Positions 8,677-19,114 of a stretch of 64,000 nt of DNA are shown one piece after another. A program made the position numbers and the translations under genes. The DNA lies in the NCBI GenBank assembly GCA_015689645.1, contig WVSM01000005.1, positions 248,001 to 312,000 of the forward strand, in the 5' to 3' direction. The stretch is from Rhodobacterales bacterium HKCCE4037 (GTDB taxonomy: Bacteria; Pseudomonadota; Alphaproteobacteria; Rhodobacterales; Rhodobacteraceae). The notes beneath the pieces were generated by a model. The model was given only the letters and a program-made list of their open reading frames with translations, was not told the DNA's origin and made no database searches. How positions within the stretch are numbered: position 1 is the stretch's first letter; each line of letters opens with the position of its first letter.

Positions 8677-10073
8677 TCCCGGTCATTGGTTTCGAAGGGG
8701 CGAAGGTTCTTGTGCTGGGGCTGGGACGTTCGGGTCTTGCGGCGGCACGCGCGCTCAGGGCGGGCGGGGCGGAGGCCTTGTGCTGGGACGACGGGGAAGC
8801 CGGGCGCGCGCGCGCCGAGGAGGAGGGGTTTGCGCTGCGCGACCCGATGAAGGCGGGGGCGTTCGACGATGTCGCCTGCCTCGTGACGTCGCCGGGGATC
8901 CCGCATCTCTACCCCGCACCGCACCGCGCGATTGCAGCGGCCATCGCGGCGGGTGTGCCGGTGGACAACGATATCGGCCTGTTCTTCCGCTCGCTTGCCA
9001 CATCGGAATGGGATCACCTCGACAGCCCGCCGAAGGTGGTGGCGGTCACCGGGTCGAACGGGAAATCCACCACCTCGGCGCTGATCGCCCACGTGTTGCG
9101 CGCGGCGGGCATGGAGTGCCAGCTGGCGGGCAATATCGGGCGCGGCGTGCTGGACATCGACCCGCCCGGCGATGGCGGCGTGGTGGTGCTCGAATTGTCC
9201 TCCTACCAGACGGACCTTGCGCGGGCGCTGACGCCGGATATCGCGGTGTTCACCAACCTCAGCCCCGATCATCTGGACCGGCATGGCGGGATGGGCGGCT
9301 ATTTCGCGGCCAAGCGGCGGCTGTTCGCGGAAGGCGGGCCGGAGCGGGCGATCATCGGTGTGGACGAACCGGAAGGGGCCTACCTGGCGGGGCAGTTGAG
9401 CGAGGGGCCCGGCGATCCGCGCGTGATCCGCGTGCGCTCGGGCAGGATCGGCGATGCGCCGGGGTGGGAGCTGTCGACGCGCAAGGGCTGGCTGAGCGAG
9501 ATGCGCAAAGGTCGGCAGGTGGCCTCGATCGACCTGCGCGGGGTTCCGGGGCTGCCGGGGGCGCATAACCATCAGAACGCGGCCTGTGCCTACGGCGTGG
9601 CGCGCGCGCTCGGGCTGGCGCCAAGGGTGATCGAGGAGGCGTTCCAGAGCTTCGAGGGGCTGCCGCACCGCTCGCAGCGGGTGGCGGAGATCAATGGCGT
9701 GAGCTTCGTCAATGACAGCAAAGCCACGAACGTGGATGCGGCTGCGAAGGCCTTGGGCGCGTTCAAGCGCATTCGCTGGATCTGCGGCGGGCTGGAGAAG
9801 GAAGGCGGGCTCGATGGGCTGTGGGAGGCGGCGAATTCCGTCGTGAAGGCCTACGTGATCGGGCGCGAGGCCGAGGCCTTCGCAGTGAAGTTGGGGGATA
9901 TTCCGAGCGAGGTCTGCGGCGACATGGCGACGGCGGTGGCCCGCGCCGCCGCTGAGGCCGAGGCGGGCGAGACCGTCCTGCTCGCACCGGCGGCGGCCAG
10001 TTTCGATCAATACGACAGTTTCGAGGCGCGGGGCGCGGATTTCATCGCACGGGTCGAGGCGCTGAAGCCGTGA
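8673..10073 (+). CDS. murD: UDP-MurNAc-L-alanine : D-glutamate ligase MurD
   Basis: MurD adds D-glutamate to UDP-MurNAc-L-Ala. The 466-residue product has a Rossmann-like N-terminal domain ([17 protein letters not shown]), the ATP loop TGSNGKSTT near 126-134, the E-L-S-S-Y-Q segment and, in the C-terminal domain, [20 protein letters not shown] with the N-D-S-K-A-T-N signature. It is coupled to the small gene upstream. A 137-nt gap with two small hairpins (10143-10158 and 10174-10190) separates it from ftsW, so a local promoter or processing site there is possible. Confidence 0.97.
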   Translation: MIPVIGFEGAKVLVLGLGRSGLAAARALRAGGAEALCWDDGEAGRARAEEEGFALRDPMKAGAFDDVACLVTSPGIPHLYPAPHRAIAAAIAAGVPVDNDIGLFFRSLATSEWDHLDSPPKVVAVTGSNGKSTTSALIAHVLRAAGMECQLAGNIGRGVLDIDPPGDGGVVVLELSSYQTDLARALTPDIAVFTNLSPDHLDRHGGMGGYFAAKRRLFAEGGPERAIIGVDEPEGAYLAGQLSEGPGDPRVIRVRSGRIGDAPGWELSTRKGWLSEMRKGRQVASIDLRGVPGLPGAHNHQNAACAYGVARALGLAPRVIEEAFQSFEGLPHRSQRVAEINGVSFVNDSKATNVDAAAKALGAFKRIRWICGGLEKEGGLDGLWEAANSVVKAYVIGREAEAFAVKLGDIPSEVCGDMATAVARAAAEAEAGETVLLAPAAASFDQYDSFEARGADFIARVEALKP

Positions 10074-10210
10074 CCCGGCGGCTTTGGCCCGCAGAGTTTC
10101 GCTGGTCAGCCCTGCCTTTTCAGGTTAAACTGATCGGATAGACCCGGGACAACCCGGGCATCGAGCAGAAAACGCGGTGACGAACACCGCATGGGCAAGG
10201 CAGGCGATCC

Positions 10211-11377
10211 ATGACGGAAATGGCGCATGGCACGGTAATCGTGCACACGGGCGACGCGGTGATTCCGCGGTGGTGGAGCACGATCGACCGGGTGACGCTC
10301 GGCTGCATCTTCGGCCTCTTCGCGATCGGCATCCTCCTTGGCTTCGCGGCCTCGCCGCCCTTGGCCGAACGCAACGGGCACGAGCCTTTCTACTACGTGA
10401 TCCGGCAGGCTGCCTTCGGGGGTCTTGCGCTGAGCGTCATGGTCCTCGTGTCGATGATGTCGCCCACAAGTGTCCGGCGCTGGGGTGTGATCGGGTTCTT
10501 CCTTGCGGTCGCCGCCGTGGCGCTGCTGCCGGTTTTCGGCACCGATTACGGGATGGGCGCAACGCGGTGGTATTCGCTCGGCTTCGCGTCGTTGCAGCCG
10601 TCGGAATTCCTCAAGCCCGTCTTCGTCGTCTTCACCGCCTGGATGATGGCGGCGAGCCAGGAGGTTGCGGGTCCGCCGGGCAAATCCGTGTCACTGTTCG
10701 TGACGGTGATGATCGTGGGCTTTCTCGCCCTGCAACCGGATTTCGGGCAGGCGGCGCTGATCATCTTCGCGTGGGGCGTGATCTATTTCGTCGCCGGGGC
10801 GCCGATGCTGATCCTGATGATCCTGGCCGGTGTCGTCGCGTCGGTGGGCGTGCTGGCCTACAACTCATCGGAGCATTTCCAGCGCCGGATCGACGGCTTC
10901 CTCAGCGACGAGGTGGGCGAGAACACGCAGCTTGGCTTCGCGACCGATGCGATCCGCGAGGGCGGGTTGTTCGGGACCGGGCTTGGCGAAGGTTCCGTCA
11001 AGTGGACGTTGCCGGACGCCCATACCGATTTCATCATCGCGGTGGCGGCAGAGGAATACGGCTTCGTCCTGGTCGCCGTCATCATCGCGCTGTTCCTGAC
11101 CATCGCCCTGCGCAGCTACTTCCGCCTGATGAAGGAGCGAGACCCGTTCGCTAGGCTGGCGGGCACGGGCCTGGTCAGCCTTCTGGCGCTGCAAGCCTTC
11201 ATCAACATGGGCGTGGCCGTGCGGCTGCTGCCCGCGAAAGGCATGACGCTGCCGTTCGTGAGCTACGGCGGGTCGTCCCTGATCGCGACGGGAATCGCCG
11301 TCGGCATGCTTCTGGTCTTTACGCGGACCCGTCCGCAGGGCGACATTGCCGACCATCTTCTGACGAGATCGCGCTAG
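10211..11377 (+). CDS. ftsW: Septal peptidoglycan glycosyltransferase FtsW
   Basis: FtsW is the SEDS-family polymerase that works with FtsI at the septum. The 388-residue product is polytopic, with the SEDS motifs QPDFGQAALI in the middle, an extracellular loop with AHTDFI, and the C-terminal GMTLPFVSYGGSS. The chosen ATG gives a product beginning MTEMAHGT, with a hydrophilic stretch before the first membrane segment. Only 3 nt lie between its stop and murG. Confidence 0.96.
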   Translation: MTEMAHGTVIVHTGDAVIPRWWSTIDRVTLGCIFGLFAIGILLGFAASPPLAERNGHEPFYYVIRQAAFGGLALSVMVLVSMMSPTSVRRWGVIGFFLAVAAVALLPVFGTDYGMGATRWYSLGFASLQPSEFLKPVFVVFTAWMMAASQEVAGPPGKSVSLFVTVMIVGFLALQPDFGQAALIIFAWGVIYFVAGAPMLILMILAGVVASVGVLAYNSSEHFQRRIDGFLSDEVGENTQLGFATDAIREGGLFGTGLGEGSVKWTLPDAHTDFIIAVAAEEYGFVLVAVIIALFLTIALRSYFRLMKERDPFARLAGTGLVSLLALQAFINMGVAVRLLPAKGMTLPFVSYGGSSLIATGIAVGMLLVFTRTRPQGDIADHLLTRSR

Positions 11378-11380
11378 GGC

Positions 11381-12493
11381 ATGGGAAAGAAGCACCTCAT
11401 CATCGCGGCAGGCGGCACCGGCGGGCACATGTTCCCGGCGCAGGCGCTGTCGGAGGTGATGCTGCGCAAGGGTTGGCGGGTGACGCTGTCGACCGATGCC
11501 CGGGGTGCGCGCTATGTCGGTGGGTTCTCCCACGCGGTGGAAATCCGGCAGGTGTCGAGTGCCACGTTCACGCGGGGCGGTGTCCTGGCGAAGCTTGCGG
11601 TGCCGTTCCGGATTTTCGGCGGAGTCGTTTCGGCAAGCTGGCGGATGTGGCGCGAGACGCCCGACGTCGTCGTCGGTTTCGGCGGCTACCCGACGATCCC
11701 CGCGATGGCGGCGGCGGTCGTCACCGGGCGGCCCCGGATGCTGCATGAACAGAACGGCGTGCTGGGGCGGGTGAACCGCCTGTTCGCCAAGCGCGTGGCC
11801 TATGTTGCCTGCGGCACGTGGCCGACCGAGGTGCCGGAGGGCGCGAACGCGCAGAACACCGGCAACCCCGTTCGCGCGGCCATCGTGGAGCGGGCAGGGG
11901 CGCCCTACACGCCGCCGGGCGACTGGCCGATGAGCCTGCTGGTCTTTGGCGGCAGCCAGGGTGCGCGCATCCTGTCGGACGTGGTCCCCGCCGCCGTGGC
12001 GCTTTTGCCGGACGAGATCCGTCAACATCTGCGGATCAGCCAGCAGGCGCGAGAGGAAGACGTTGCGCGCGTGAGCGAAGCCTATGACGCGATGGGTTTG
12101 CGGGCCGAGGTCGAGACCTTCCTGCACGACATGCCGACGCGGCTGGCCGAGGCGCAGCTTGTGATCTGCCGCTCGGGCGCGTCCTCGGTGGCCGATATCT
12201 GCGTCGTCGGGCGGCCCGCGATCTACGTGCCTTTGGCCATCGCCGTGCGGGATGAACAGACGGCGAATGCGCGCGGTCCTGTCGATGCCGGAGCCGCTGT
12301 GCTGATGCCGGAAAGCAAGCTGACACCGGAGTCGCTGGCCGAGATGATCCTCTCGATCCTGACGCAACCCGAGGCTGCGACGCAGATGTCGCTCGCGGCG
12401 CTGTCGGTCGGAAAGCCCGACGCCACGGAAAGGCTGGTTGCGCTTGTCGAGAAACTGGCCGATGACCGGGCTGAAGAGGGGACGACATCATGA
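11381..12493 (+). CDS. murG: Lipid II synthase MurG (GlcNAc transferase)
   Basis: MurG transfers GlcNAc from UDP-GlcNAc to lipid I on the inner face of the membrane. The 370-residue product has the glycine-rich loop [11 protein letters not shown] near residues 9-19, [21 protein letters not shown], the second glycine-rich loop GGSQGA, and [10 protein letters not shown] in the UDP-GlcNAc site. It is coupled to murC by a 4-nt ATGA overlap. Confidence 0.97.
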   Translation: MGKKHLIIAAGGTGGHMFPAQALSEVMLRKGWRVTLSTDARGARYVGGFSHAVEIRQVSSATFTRGGVLAKLAVPFRIFGGVVSASWRMWRETPDVVVGFGGYPTIPAMAAAVVTGRPRMLHEQNGVLGRVNRLFAKRVAYVACGTWPTEVPEGANAQNTGNPVRAAIVERAGAPYTPPGDWPMSLLVFGGSQGARILSDVVPAAVALLPDEIRQHLRISQQAREEDVARVSEAYDAMGLRAEVETFLHDMPTRLAEAQLVICRSGASSVADICVVGRPAIYVPLAIAVRDEQTANARGPVDAGAAVLMPESKLTPESLAEMILSILTQPEAATQMSLAALSVGKPDATERLVALVEKLADDRAEEGTTS

Positions 12494-13914
12494 ACGCTGC
12501 TGCCACGAAACTCCCGACGCAACTGGGGCCGATCCACTTCGTGGGCATCGGCGGGATCGGAATGTCCGGCATCGCCGAGGTGCTGCTGAACCATGGCTAC
12601 CAGGTGCAGGGGTCGGACCTGAAACCGTCGAAGATCACCGAACGCCTGCGGGACCTGGGGGCGCAGATCTTCATCGGCCAGAAGGCCGAGAACCTCGAAA
12701 ATGCCGAGGTCGTGGTGATTTCGTCCGCCATCAAACCGGGCAACGCCGAACTGGATGCGGCGCGCCTGCGCGGCCTTCCGGTCGTGCGCCGGGCCGAGAT
12801 GCTGGCCGAGTTGATGCGTCTGCGGTCGAACATCGCTGTGGCTGGGACGCATGGCAAGACGACGACGACCACGCTGGTCGCCACGCTGCTGGATCATGGC
12901 GGTGTGGATCCGACAGTCATCAACGGCGGGATCATCCATGCCTATGGCTCCAACGCGCGGGTGGGGCAGGGCGAGTGGATGGTGGTCGAGGCCGACGAGA
13001 GCGACGGCACCTTCAACCGCCTGCCTGCGACGATTGCCATCGTGACCAACATCGACCCCGAGCACATGGAGCATTGGGGCACCGAGGAGAAGCTTCATCA
13101 GGGCTTCCTCGATTTCGTCTCCAACATCCCGTTTTACGGAATCGCCGTCTGCTGCACCGATGATCCGGACGTGCAGACGCTGGTGGGCAAGATCACCGAC
13201 CGCCGCGTGGTGACGTTCGGCTTCAACGCCCAGGCGGATGTGCGGGCCATGAACCTGACCTACAAGGCGGGCGTGGCGCATTTCGATATCGCGCTGGCCA
13301 GTGACGGTCTGGTGATCGAAGGCTGCACCCTGCCGATGCCCGGCAACCACAACGTCTCCAACGCCTTGGCGGCCGTCGCGGTGGCGCGGCACCTCGGCAT
13401 GAAGGCCGGCGAGATTCGAGAGGCGCTGGCGGGCTTCAAGGGCGTGAACCGCCGCTTCACCAAGGTGGGCGAGGTCGGCGGGATCACGGTGATCGACGAT
13501 TACGGGCACCACCCTGTTGAAATCGCCGCGGTCCTGAAGGCCGCGCGGCAGGCAAGCGAGGGCCGTGTCATCGCGGTCCACCAGCCGCACCGCTATTCGC
13601 GCCTGCATTCACTGTTCGAGGATTTCTGCGGCTGTTTCAGCGAGGCCGACGTGGTCGCCATCGCCGAGGTCTATGCCGCCGGTGAAGACCCGATCGAAGG
13701 CGCCTCGCGCGATGACCTCGTCGCTGGCATGATCCGCCACGGACACCGCCATGCCCGTGCCATAATCGACGAAGATGATCTGGAACGGCTTGTGCGCGAA
13801 CAGGCCCGGCCCGGCGACATGGTCGTCTGTCTCGGTGCGGGCACGATCAGCGCTTGGGCCAACGGTCTGCCCGAGCGGCTGAAGGATCTGGACAAGAAGG
13901 TGGTTGGCGGATGA
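12490..13914 (+). CDS. murC: UDP-MurNAc : L-alanine ligase MurC
   Basis: MurC adds the first stem residue, L-alanine. The 474-residue product starts with [20 protein letters not shown], the MurC-type Rossmann motif, has the ATP loop [11 protein letters not shown] near 118-128, EADESDGTF and the C-terminal [10 protein letters not shown] and HQPHRYSRL segments. The stop overlaps the start of the first DUF2484 gene (ATGA). Confidence 0.98.
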   Translation: MNAAATKLPTQLGPIHFVGIGGIGMSGIAEVLLNHGYQVQGSDLKPSKITERLRDLGAQIFIGQKAENLENAEVVVISSAIKPGNAELDAARLRGLPVVRRAEMLAELMRLRSNIAVAGTHGKTTTTTLVATLLDHGGVDPTVINGGIIHAYGSNARVGQGEWMVVEADESDGTFNRLPATIAIVTNIDPEHMEHWGTEEKLHQGFLDFVSNIPFYGIAVCCTDDPDVQTLVGKITDRRVVTFGFNAQADVRAMNLTYKAGVAHFDIALASDGLVIEGCTLPMPGNHNVSNALAAVAVARHLGMKAGEIREALAGFKGVNRRFTKVGEVGGITVIDDYGHHPVEIAAVLKAARQASEGRVIAVHQPHRYSRLHSLFEDFCGCFSEADVVAIAEVYAAGEDPIEGASRDDLVAGMIRHGHRHARAIIDEDDLERLVREQARPGDMVVCLGAGTISAWANGLPERLKDLDKKVVGG

Positions 13915-14156
13915 TCAGCCCTGCATTGATACTGGCGAGCGTCTGGGTGCTGGCCTCGGCCATCACCGCGATGCTGCCGTATCGGATGCAATTCCCACCG
14001 GGGATCGCGCTCCTGGTGCTGGCCGTGCCGTTGCTGGTCTACATCGGGGTCAGCCATGGCTTCGTCTGGGTGGGGCTGTTCCTGTTCGCCGTCGGCTCGA
14101 TGTTCCGCAACCCGTTGATCTATTTCGTCAAACGTCTGACCGGGAGGGCCGTCTGA
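13911..14156 (+). CDS. DUF2484 family small membrane protein, copy 1
   Basis: An 81-residue protein with three predicted membrane segments (about 5-22, 31-47, 49-65) and a basic C-terminal tail. I recognise it as the DUF2484 type found in Rhodobacteraceae dcw clusters; its function is unknown. ATG 13911 overlaps the murC stop, and its own stop is followed at once by copy 2 (TGATG). An open frame extends upstream to 13854, but that would cut into murC. Placement between two Mur enzymes, tightly coupled, suggests a membrane role in wall synthesis, which is inference. Confidence 0.85.
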   Translation: MISPALILASVWVLASAITAMLPYRMQFPPGIALLVLAVPLLVYIGVSHGFVWVGLFLFAVGSMFRNPLIYFVKRLTGRAV

Positions 14157-14425
14157 TGCCGGTTTCGCTGATCCTCGCCTGTCTCTGGGCGCTGGCCGCC
14201 TGTGCCGCTGGCATGGGGCCGCGCCGGTTCCACATTCCCGCAGCCTGGGCGCTGGTCATCACCGGCATTCCGCTTCTGGGGTTCGTGACCTACCAGACCG
14301 GCCCGTTCTGGGGGATCGTGCTGCTTCTGGCAGGCGCGTCCGTTCTGCGCTGGCCGCTGATCCGCCTCGGCCAACGCATTCGCGGTGTGATCGCCCCTCA
14401 GCGCACGGAAGACGAGGCGCATTGA
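14156..14425 (+). CDS. DUF2484 family small membrane protein, copy 2
   Basis: An 89-residue paralogue of the preceding gene. The shared plan is LILA-x-W-L-A at the start, a proline in the second membrane segment, then [13 protein letters not shown] in copy 1 against [12 protein letters not shown] in copy 2 at the membrane-exit end. The pair therefore looks like an old tandem duplication that has diverged a good deal. It has three membrane segments and a charged tail ending RTEDEAH. It is coupled on both sides by TGATG overlaps. Confidence 0.85.
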   Translation: MPVSLILACLWALAACAAGMGPRRFHIPAAWALVITGIPLLGFVTYQTGPFWGIVLLLAGASVLRWPLIRLGQRIRGVIAPQRTEDEAH

Positions 14426-14706
14426 TGGATACGCTGGTGCTGTTCATCGGGTTCTCGATCCTCGCCGGCATGGCAGCTGGATACATGACGGCCCGCATCG
14501 GATCGCGTCGGCTGGTGCTGGCCCTCTGGTCGGCCAGCGCAATCGTGATCGCGGCGGCCATCCTGTGGTCCGATGCGCATGGTCACAGTTACGATGCAAT
14601 CCTGATGGTTTACGGCATGCTGGTGCCCTTCGCGGGTTGCGCGATCGTGGCTGGCGCGCTCGGACTGGTCGGGCGCGGCGTTGCGGCGCGGGCAAAGGTG
14701 GAATGA
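14425..14706 (+). CDS. Small membrane protein of unknown function between DUF2484 and murB
   Basis: A 93-residue protein with three hydrophobic segments (about 3-22, 30-49, 56-84) and short charged ends. It is not an obvious third DUF2484 copy: it lacks the LILA opening and the PLI-x-basic ending. ATG 14425 overlaps the previous stop (TGATG); a TTG three bases earlier is a possible but less likely start. The stop overlaps murB (ATGA). Function unknown; context suggests an envelope role. Confidence 0.8.
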   Translation: MDTLVLFIGFSILAGMAAGYMTARIGSRRLVLALWSASAIVIAAAILWSDAHGHSYDAILMVYGMLVPFAGCAIVAGALGLVGRGVAARAKVE

Positions 14707-15635
14707 CACACGATCTGCCCGAAGTGCGCGGACGGCTGACGCCGGACAGGGACCTGTCGGGCCTGACCTGGCTGCGCGTCGGTGGACCGGCGGACTGGCT
14801 GTTTCAGCCCGCCGACGTGGACGATCTTGCGGATTTTCTTGGGGCGCTCGATCCGGATGTGCCGGTCTTCCCGATGGGCGTGGGGTCGAACCTGATCGTG
14901 CGGGATGGCGGCCTGCCGGGTGTCACGGTCAAGCTTGGCCGTCCGTTCATGGAGGTGACGGTGGAGGGCGACACGCTGACCGCCGGGGCCGCCGCACTGG
15001 ATTCCCGCGTGGCGAAAGCGGCGGCGGATGCCGGAGTGGACCTCACGTTCCTGCGCACGATCCCCGGATCGCTCGGCGGCGCGCTGAAGATGAACGCGGG
15101 CTGCTACGGCTCCTACGTGGCCGATCACTTCGTCAGCGCCGAAGCGGTCTTGCGGAATGGGTCGAAGGTGACGCTTGGCCCCGACGATATTGCCTTCGCC
15201 TATCGCCAGACGGACCTTCCCGGTGGCGCGGTCATCACCTCCGTCACCCTGCGTGGCGAACGCGGTGACCCCGAGGCGCTTCATGCCCGGATGGACGAGC
15301 AACTCGCCAAGCGCGACGCGACCCAGCCCACGAAGGAGCTGACCGCAGGCTCGACCTTCCGCAATCCGGCCGGATTTTCCTCGACCGGCAAGGCCGACGA
15401 CGTGCACGACCTGAAGGCGTGGAAGGTCATCGACGAAGCCGGGATGCGGGGTGCCACGCGCGGCGGGGCGCAGATGTCGGAGATGCATTCCAACTTCCTC
15501 GTCAACAGGGGTGGCGCAACTGCCGCAGATCTGGAGGGATTGGGAGAAGAGGTCAGAAAAAGGGTATACGAGACCCAAGGCATCGAATTAGAGTGGGAAA
15601 TCATGCGCGTGGGCAAACCGGCGCAGGACCAATGA
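14703..15635 (+). CDS. murB: UDP-N-acetylenolpyruvoylglucosamine reductase MurB
   Basis: MurB is the FAD enzyme that reduces UDP-GlcNAc-enolpyruvate to UDP-MurNAc using NADPH. The 310-residue product has [12 protein letters not shown] (FAD site), [29 protein letters not shown], and the catalytic region around GSTFRNP with [20 protein letters not shown] near the end. I start at ATG 14703, which overlaps the preceding stop; the open frame runs further upstream but inside the previous gene. Confidence 0.96.
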   Translation: MTHDLPEVRGRLTPDRDLSGLTWLRVGGPADWLFQPADVDDLADFLGALDPDVPVFPMGVGSNLIVRDGGLPGVTVKLGRPFMEVTVEGDTLTAGAAALDSRVAKAAADAGVDLTFLRTIPGSLGGALKMNAGCYGSYVADHFVSAEAVLRNGSKVTLGPDDIAFAYRQTDLPGGAVITSVTLRGERGDPEALHARMDEQLAKRDATQPTKELTAGSTFRNPAGFSSTGKADDVHDLKAWKVIDEAGMRGATRGGAQMSEMHSNFLVNRGGATAADLEGLGEEVRKRVYETQGIELEWEIMRVGKPAQDQ

Positions 15636-15644
15636 AAAGCAAGG

Positions 15645-15663
15645 GCCCGCATCAACCGCGGGC
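15645..15663 (+). other. Hairpin after murB
   Basis: Six-base arms gcccgc (15645-15650) and gcgggc (15658-15663) with a 7-nt loop lie 9 nt after the murB stop. There is no T-run, so it is not a standard terminator; it may mark a processing or partial termination point in the 78-nt murB-ddl gap. Confidence 0.35.
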
Positions 15664-15713
15664 ATAACCGACCCTTCGGGCACGTATCCGCAGGGCAGAT
15701 TGAGGACCAGGCG

Positions 15714-16664
15714 GTGGCAGGGCAGAGCAGCCTCCCCTCCCGCGTCGTCGTTTTGATGGGTGGCCCCTCGGCTGAGCGCGAGGTGTCGCTGAGCACCGGA
15801 GCAGGGTGCGCCGAAGCGTTGCGCGGTGAAGGTTTTGACGTGATCGAACTCGATCCCGGTCCCTTCGGGTCCGGCGAAGACCTGTGCGCGATGCTGCGCG
15901 CGGCGGCGCCCGACGTGGTGTTCAACGCGCTGCACGGCCGCTGGGGTGAAGACGGCTGCGTCCAGGGTCTACTGGAATGGATGCGCATTCCCTACACCCA
16001 CTCGGGCGTGCTGGCCTCGGCCCTCGCCATGGACAAGACCCGCGCCAAGGACGTCTATCGCCGCCATGGTCTGCCGGTCGCCGACAGCGTCATTCGCTGC
16101 AAATCCGAAGTGTCGGCCCGTCACGTAATGGAGCCGCCCTACGTCGTGAAGCCGAACAACGAGGGGTCCTCGGTCGGCGTTTACCTGGTGCACGAGGCCG
16201 CCAACGGCCCGCCGCAGCTTTCCGACGACATGCCCGAGCATGTGCTCGTTGAGCAATTCGCGCCGGGCCGGGAGCTGACCTGTTCCGTGCTCGGTGACGG
16301 GCCGGATGATCCTGGCGCGCTGACCGTCACCGACATCATCACCGATGGCTGGTACGACTACGACGCGAAGTACAAGCCCGGCGGGTCGCGCCATGAAGTG
16401 CCAGCGAATGTGCCGGCCGAGATTTTCGATGCCTGCATGGAGATGTCCACCCGCGCCCATACTGCGCTGGGGTGCCGGGGCGTAAGCCGCACGGATTTCC
16501 GCTGGGACGAGGGCAGGGGCCTCGACGGGCTGATCGTGCTGGAAACCAACACGCAGCCCGGCATGACGCCCACATCGCTGACGCCGGAGCAGGCCGAGGC
16601 GAAGGGCATGAGCTTCGGCGCCTTGTGCCGCTGGTTGGTGGAGGATGCGTCATGCAACCGTTGA
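15714..16664 (+). CDS. ddl: D-alanine : D-alanine ligase Ddl
   Basis: Ddl makes the D-Ala-D-Ala used by MurF. The 316-residue ATP-grasp protein has LMGGPSAEREVSLSTG at the N-terminus, the KPNNEGSSVGV loop, and NTQPGMTPTSL near the C-terminus (NTLPGMT in most relatives). The start is GTG 15714, with GAGG at 15702-15705 and 8 nt spacing. The stop lies inside the start of ftsQ. Confidence 0.95.
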   Translation: MAGQSSLPSRVVVLMGGPSAEREVSLSTGAGCAEALRGEGFDVIELDPGPFGSGEDLCAMLRAAAPDVVFNALHGRWGEDGCVQGLLEWMRIPYTHSGVLASALAMDKTRAKDVYRRHGLPVADSVIRCKSEVSARHVMEPPYVVKPNNEGSSVGVYLVHEAANGPPQLSDDMPEHVLVEQFAPGRELTCSVLGDGPDDPGALTVTDIITDGWYDYDAKYKPGGSRHEVPANVPAEIFDACMEMSTRAHTALGCRGVSRTDFRWDEGRGLDGLIVLETNTQPGMTPTSLTPEQAEAKGMSFGALCRWLVEDASCNR

Positions 16665-17599
16665 GTGCGCGCGAGGGCACGCGTCCGCTGATTGCCCGCC
16701 GATCCTCCGTTCCTGCGCGCCCGGCTGTGCCCCATGATCCGGCGCCGTCCCGGCTCAGCTACCGGGTGCAGCGTCTCTGGCTCACGCCGGTGTTCCGCAG
16801 TGCGCTGAACATCGGGGCGCCGTTGTTCCTGATCCTTGCGGCGATCAGCTGGTATCTGAGCGACGAAGAGCGGGTGGCCAGCCTGTTCGAGACCGCCTAC
16901 GAGATCCGCCGCGAGATCGAGAACCGCCCCGAGTTCCGGGTGAACGTTCTGGGTATCGACGGCGCGAGCGAAGACGTGACCGAGGAGGTGCGGGCGTCCC
17001 TCGCGCTTGACCTGCCGATGTCGTCTTTCGATCTCGACCTCGACGAATTGCGCGGACGGCTGGAGGCTTTGCCTGCCGTGCGCAGTGCAGATCTCCGCAT
17101 CCAGACCGGCGGATACCTCGCCGTACGCATCGACGAACGCCGTCCGGCGGCCCTTTGGTTGACCCATGAAGGCCTGTCGATCATCGACGAAGAAGGGTCG
17201 TTCATCGCGGGCTTCGGTGAACGCGAGCTTGAGGGACCGCTGCCGTTGTTGGCGGGCGAGGGGGCCAACCTCGCCGTGCCGGAGGCGCTGGACCTGATCG
17301 ACGCGTCGCGTCCGCTTGGCGACCGGGTGCACGGGCTGGTGCGGATGGGGGAGCGGCGTTGGGACGTGGTTCTGACCAACCACACGCGGATCCTGTTGCC
17401 GGAAGCCGGCGCGCGCAGTGCCTTCGACCGGGTTCTGGCGCTCGATGATGTGGGCGAGATCCTGTCGCGGGACCTGACGGCCGTGGACCTGCGCAACCCG
17501 GGCCGCCTGACGGTGCGCCTGACCGAACAAGCCATGGATGAATACCGCCGCCTGAGGGAACTGGTGGCGAGCGGTACAAGTGGAGAGAACCAGGGATGA
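16652..17599 (+). CDS. ftsQ: Cell division protein FtsQ
   Basis: FtsQ is the bitopic divisome hub that recruits FtsB and FtsL. The 315-residue product has a basic, proline-containing cytoplasmic tail (1-50), a membrane segment at about 51-69, a POTRA-like domain (FRVNVLGIDGASEDVTEEV) and a beta domain. ATG 16652 lies 13 nt inside ddl, after the ribosome-site-like GGAGG at 16640-16644. It overlaps ftsA by 4 nt. Confidence 0.94.
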   Translation: MQPLSAREGTRPLIARRSSVPARPAVPHDPAPSRLSYRVQRLWLTPVFRSALNIGAPLFLILAAISWYLSDEERVASLFETAYEIRREIENRPEFRVNVLGIDGASEDVTEEVRASLALDLPMSSFDLDLDELRGRLEALPAVRSADLRIQTGGYLAVRIDERRPAALWLTHEGLSIIDEEGSFIAGFGERELEGPLPLLAGEGANLAVPEALDLIDASRPLGDRVHGLVRMGERRWDVVLTNHTRILLPEAGARSAFDRVLALDDVGEILSRDLTAVDLRNPGRLTVRLTEQAMDEYRRLRELVASGTSGENQG

Positions 17600-18924
17600 C
17601 GTTGCTATACCAGACGCAGCGGGCGATGCGGGCCAAGCGGACCGAGGCGATGCGGCGCGGTGTGATCGCCGTGCTGGATATCGGCACCTTCAAGGTTGCC
17701 TGCCTCGTCTTGCGCTTCGACGGGGCGCGGATCGAGGAAGACGGGATCGGCACGATGGCCGGACAATCCTCGTTCCGGGTGATCGGGGCTGCCACCACCC
17801 GGTCGCGCGGCGTGAAGTTCGGCGAGATCGACACGGTTCACGAGACCGAGCGCGCGATCCGTACCGCCGTGCAGGCGGCGCAGAAGATGGCCAATGCCCG
17901 CGTGGATCACGTGATCGTTTCGCTCTCGGGGGCACGCCCGCGCAGTTACGGGCTGACCGGCGAGGTTCCGATCCAGACCGGCACCGTGGAAGATCAGGAT
18001 ATCGGTCGGGTTCTGGCGATGTGCGACATGCCGGATATCGGCCCGGGGCGCGAAGTGCTTCATGCGCAGCCGGTAAACTTCTCGCTCGACCATCGCACGG
18101 GGCTTGGTGACCCGCGCGGCCATGTCGGCAACCGCCTGTCGTGTGACATGCATCTGCTGACCGTGGATGCGGCGGCGATCGAGACCCTTCTGCATTGCGT
18201 GAAGCGGTGCGACCTGGAACTGGCCGGCGTCGCAAGCGCGCCTTACGTTGCGGCGATGTCTTCGCTGGTGGAGGACGAGCAAGAGCTTGGTGCCGCGTGC
18301 ATCGACATGGGGGCCGGGGCCACGTCGCTTTCGATCTTCATGAAAAAGCACATGATTTTCGCCGACACCGTACGGATGGGCGGGGCACACGTGACCCGCG
18401 ACATCAGCCAGGGGCTTCAGATCCCCATGGATGATGCGGAGCGGATCAAGACCAAGTTCGGCGGGTTGATGGCGACCGGCCTGGACGACCGTGAGATCAT
18501 CGAATTGGAGGGCCACACCGGCGACTGGCACCATGATCGCCGGACCGTCAGCCGCGCTGAACTGATCGGCGTGATGCGCCCTCGGGTCGAAGAAATCCTC
18601 GAAGAAGTGCGTGCACGGCTGGATGCCGCCGGGTTCGAGCATCTGCCCTCGCAGCGGATCGTGCTTACGGGCGGTGGCGCGCAGATCCCGGGCCTCGACG
18701 GCCTGGCGAGCCGGATTCTTGGCAACCAGGTGCGTCTTGGCCGGCCGATGCGGGTCGCGGGCCTGCCGCAGTCAGCCTATGGGCCGGCCTTCTCTGCCTG
18801 TGTCGGTCTGTCGCTTTTCGCGGCCTCGCCGCAGGACGAATGGTGGGACTTCGATTTGCCCGCTGACAGGCTGCCTGCGCGGTCTCTCAGGCGCGCGGTG
18901 AAGTGGTTCCGAGACAACTGGTGA
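17596..18924 (+). CDS. ftsA: Cell division protein FtsA
   Basis: FtsA is the actin-like ATPase that tethers FtsZ filaments to the membrane. The 442-residue product has the phosphate-1 segment [13 protein letters not shown], the phosphate-2 segment [13 protein letters not shown], the adenosine motif [15 protein letters not shown], and a C-terminal amphipathic helix ending [12 protein letters not shown] that should act as the membrane anchor. It is coupled to ftsQ (ATGA). A 190-nt gap then precedes ftsZ. Confidence 0.97.
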   Translation: MTLLYQTQRAMRAKRTEAMRRGVIAVLDIGTFKVACLVLRFDGARIEEDGIGTMAGQSSFRVIGAATTRSRGVKFGEIDTVHETERAIRTAVQAAQKMANARVDHVIVSLSGARPRSYGLTGEVPIQTGTVEDQDIGRVLAMCDMPDIGPGREVLHAQPVNFSLDHRTGLGDPRGHVGNRLSCDMHLLTVDAAAIETLLHCVKRCDLELAGVASAPYVAAMSSLVEDEQELGAACIDMGAGATSLSIFMKKHMIFADTVRMGGAHVTRDISQGLQIPMDDAERIKTKFGGLMATGLDDREIIELEGHTGDWHHDRRTVSRAELIGVMRPRVEEILEEVRARLDAAGFEHLPSQRIVLTGGGAQIPGLDGLASRILGNQVRLGRPMRVAGLPQSAYGPAFSACVGLSLFAASPQDEWWDFDLPADRLPARSLRRAVKWFRDNW

Positions 18925-19114
18925 CCCCCTTATCTGGGGGCTGAACGCTAAATCGCCGGTTCTCCCGTCACATACTGGCCACATTTCGCCCATGGGGGGT
19001 ATTTTCCGCGTGACGCGCGGGGAATGCTTCGGTAGTCTTGCCTTCAATGAAAGAGGCAGAACGGTGATCCGACAAAAGATCGGAGGCCAGGATAGAAACA
19101 GGCGGACAGTACCT
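18925..19114 (+). promoter_or_regulatory. ftsA-ftsZ gap, probable ftsZ control region
   Basis: This 190-nt gap interrupts an otherwise tightly packed cluster, so a separate ftsZ promoter is likely; I could not identify convincing -35 and -10 elements. A small hairpin tccga/tcgga (19068-19072 and 19080-19084) sits 30 nt before the start. No CtrA-type TTAA-N7-TTAA pair and no DnaA box were seen. Confidence 0.35.
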
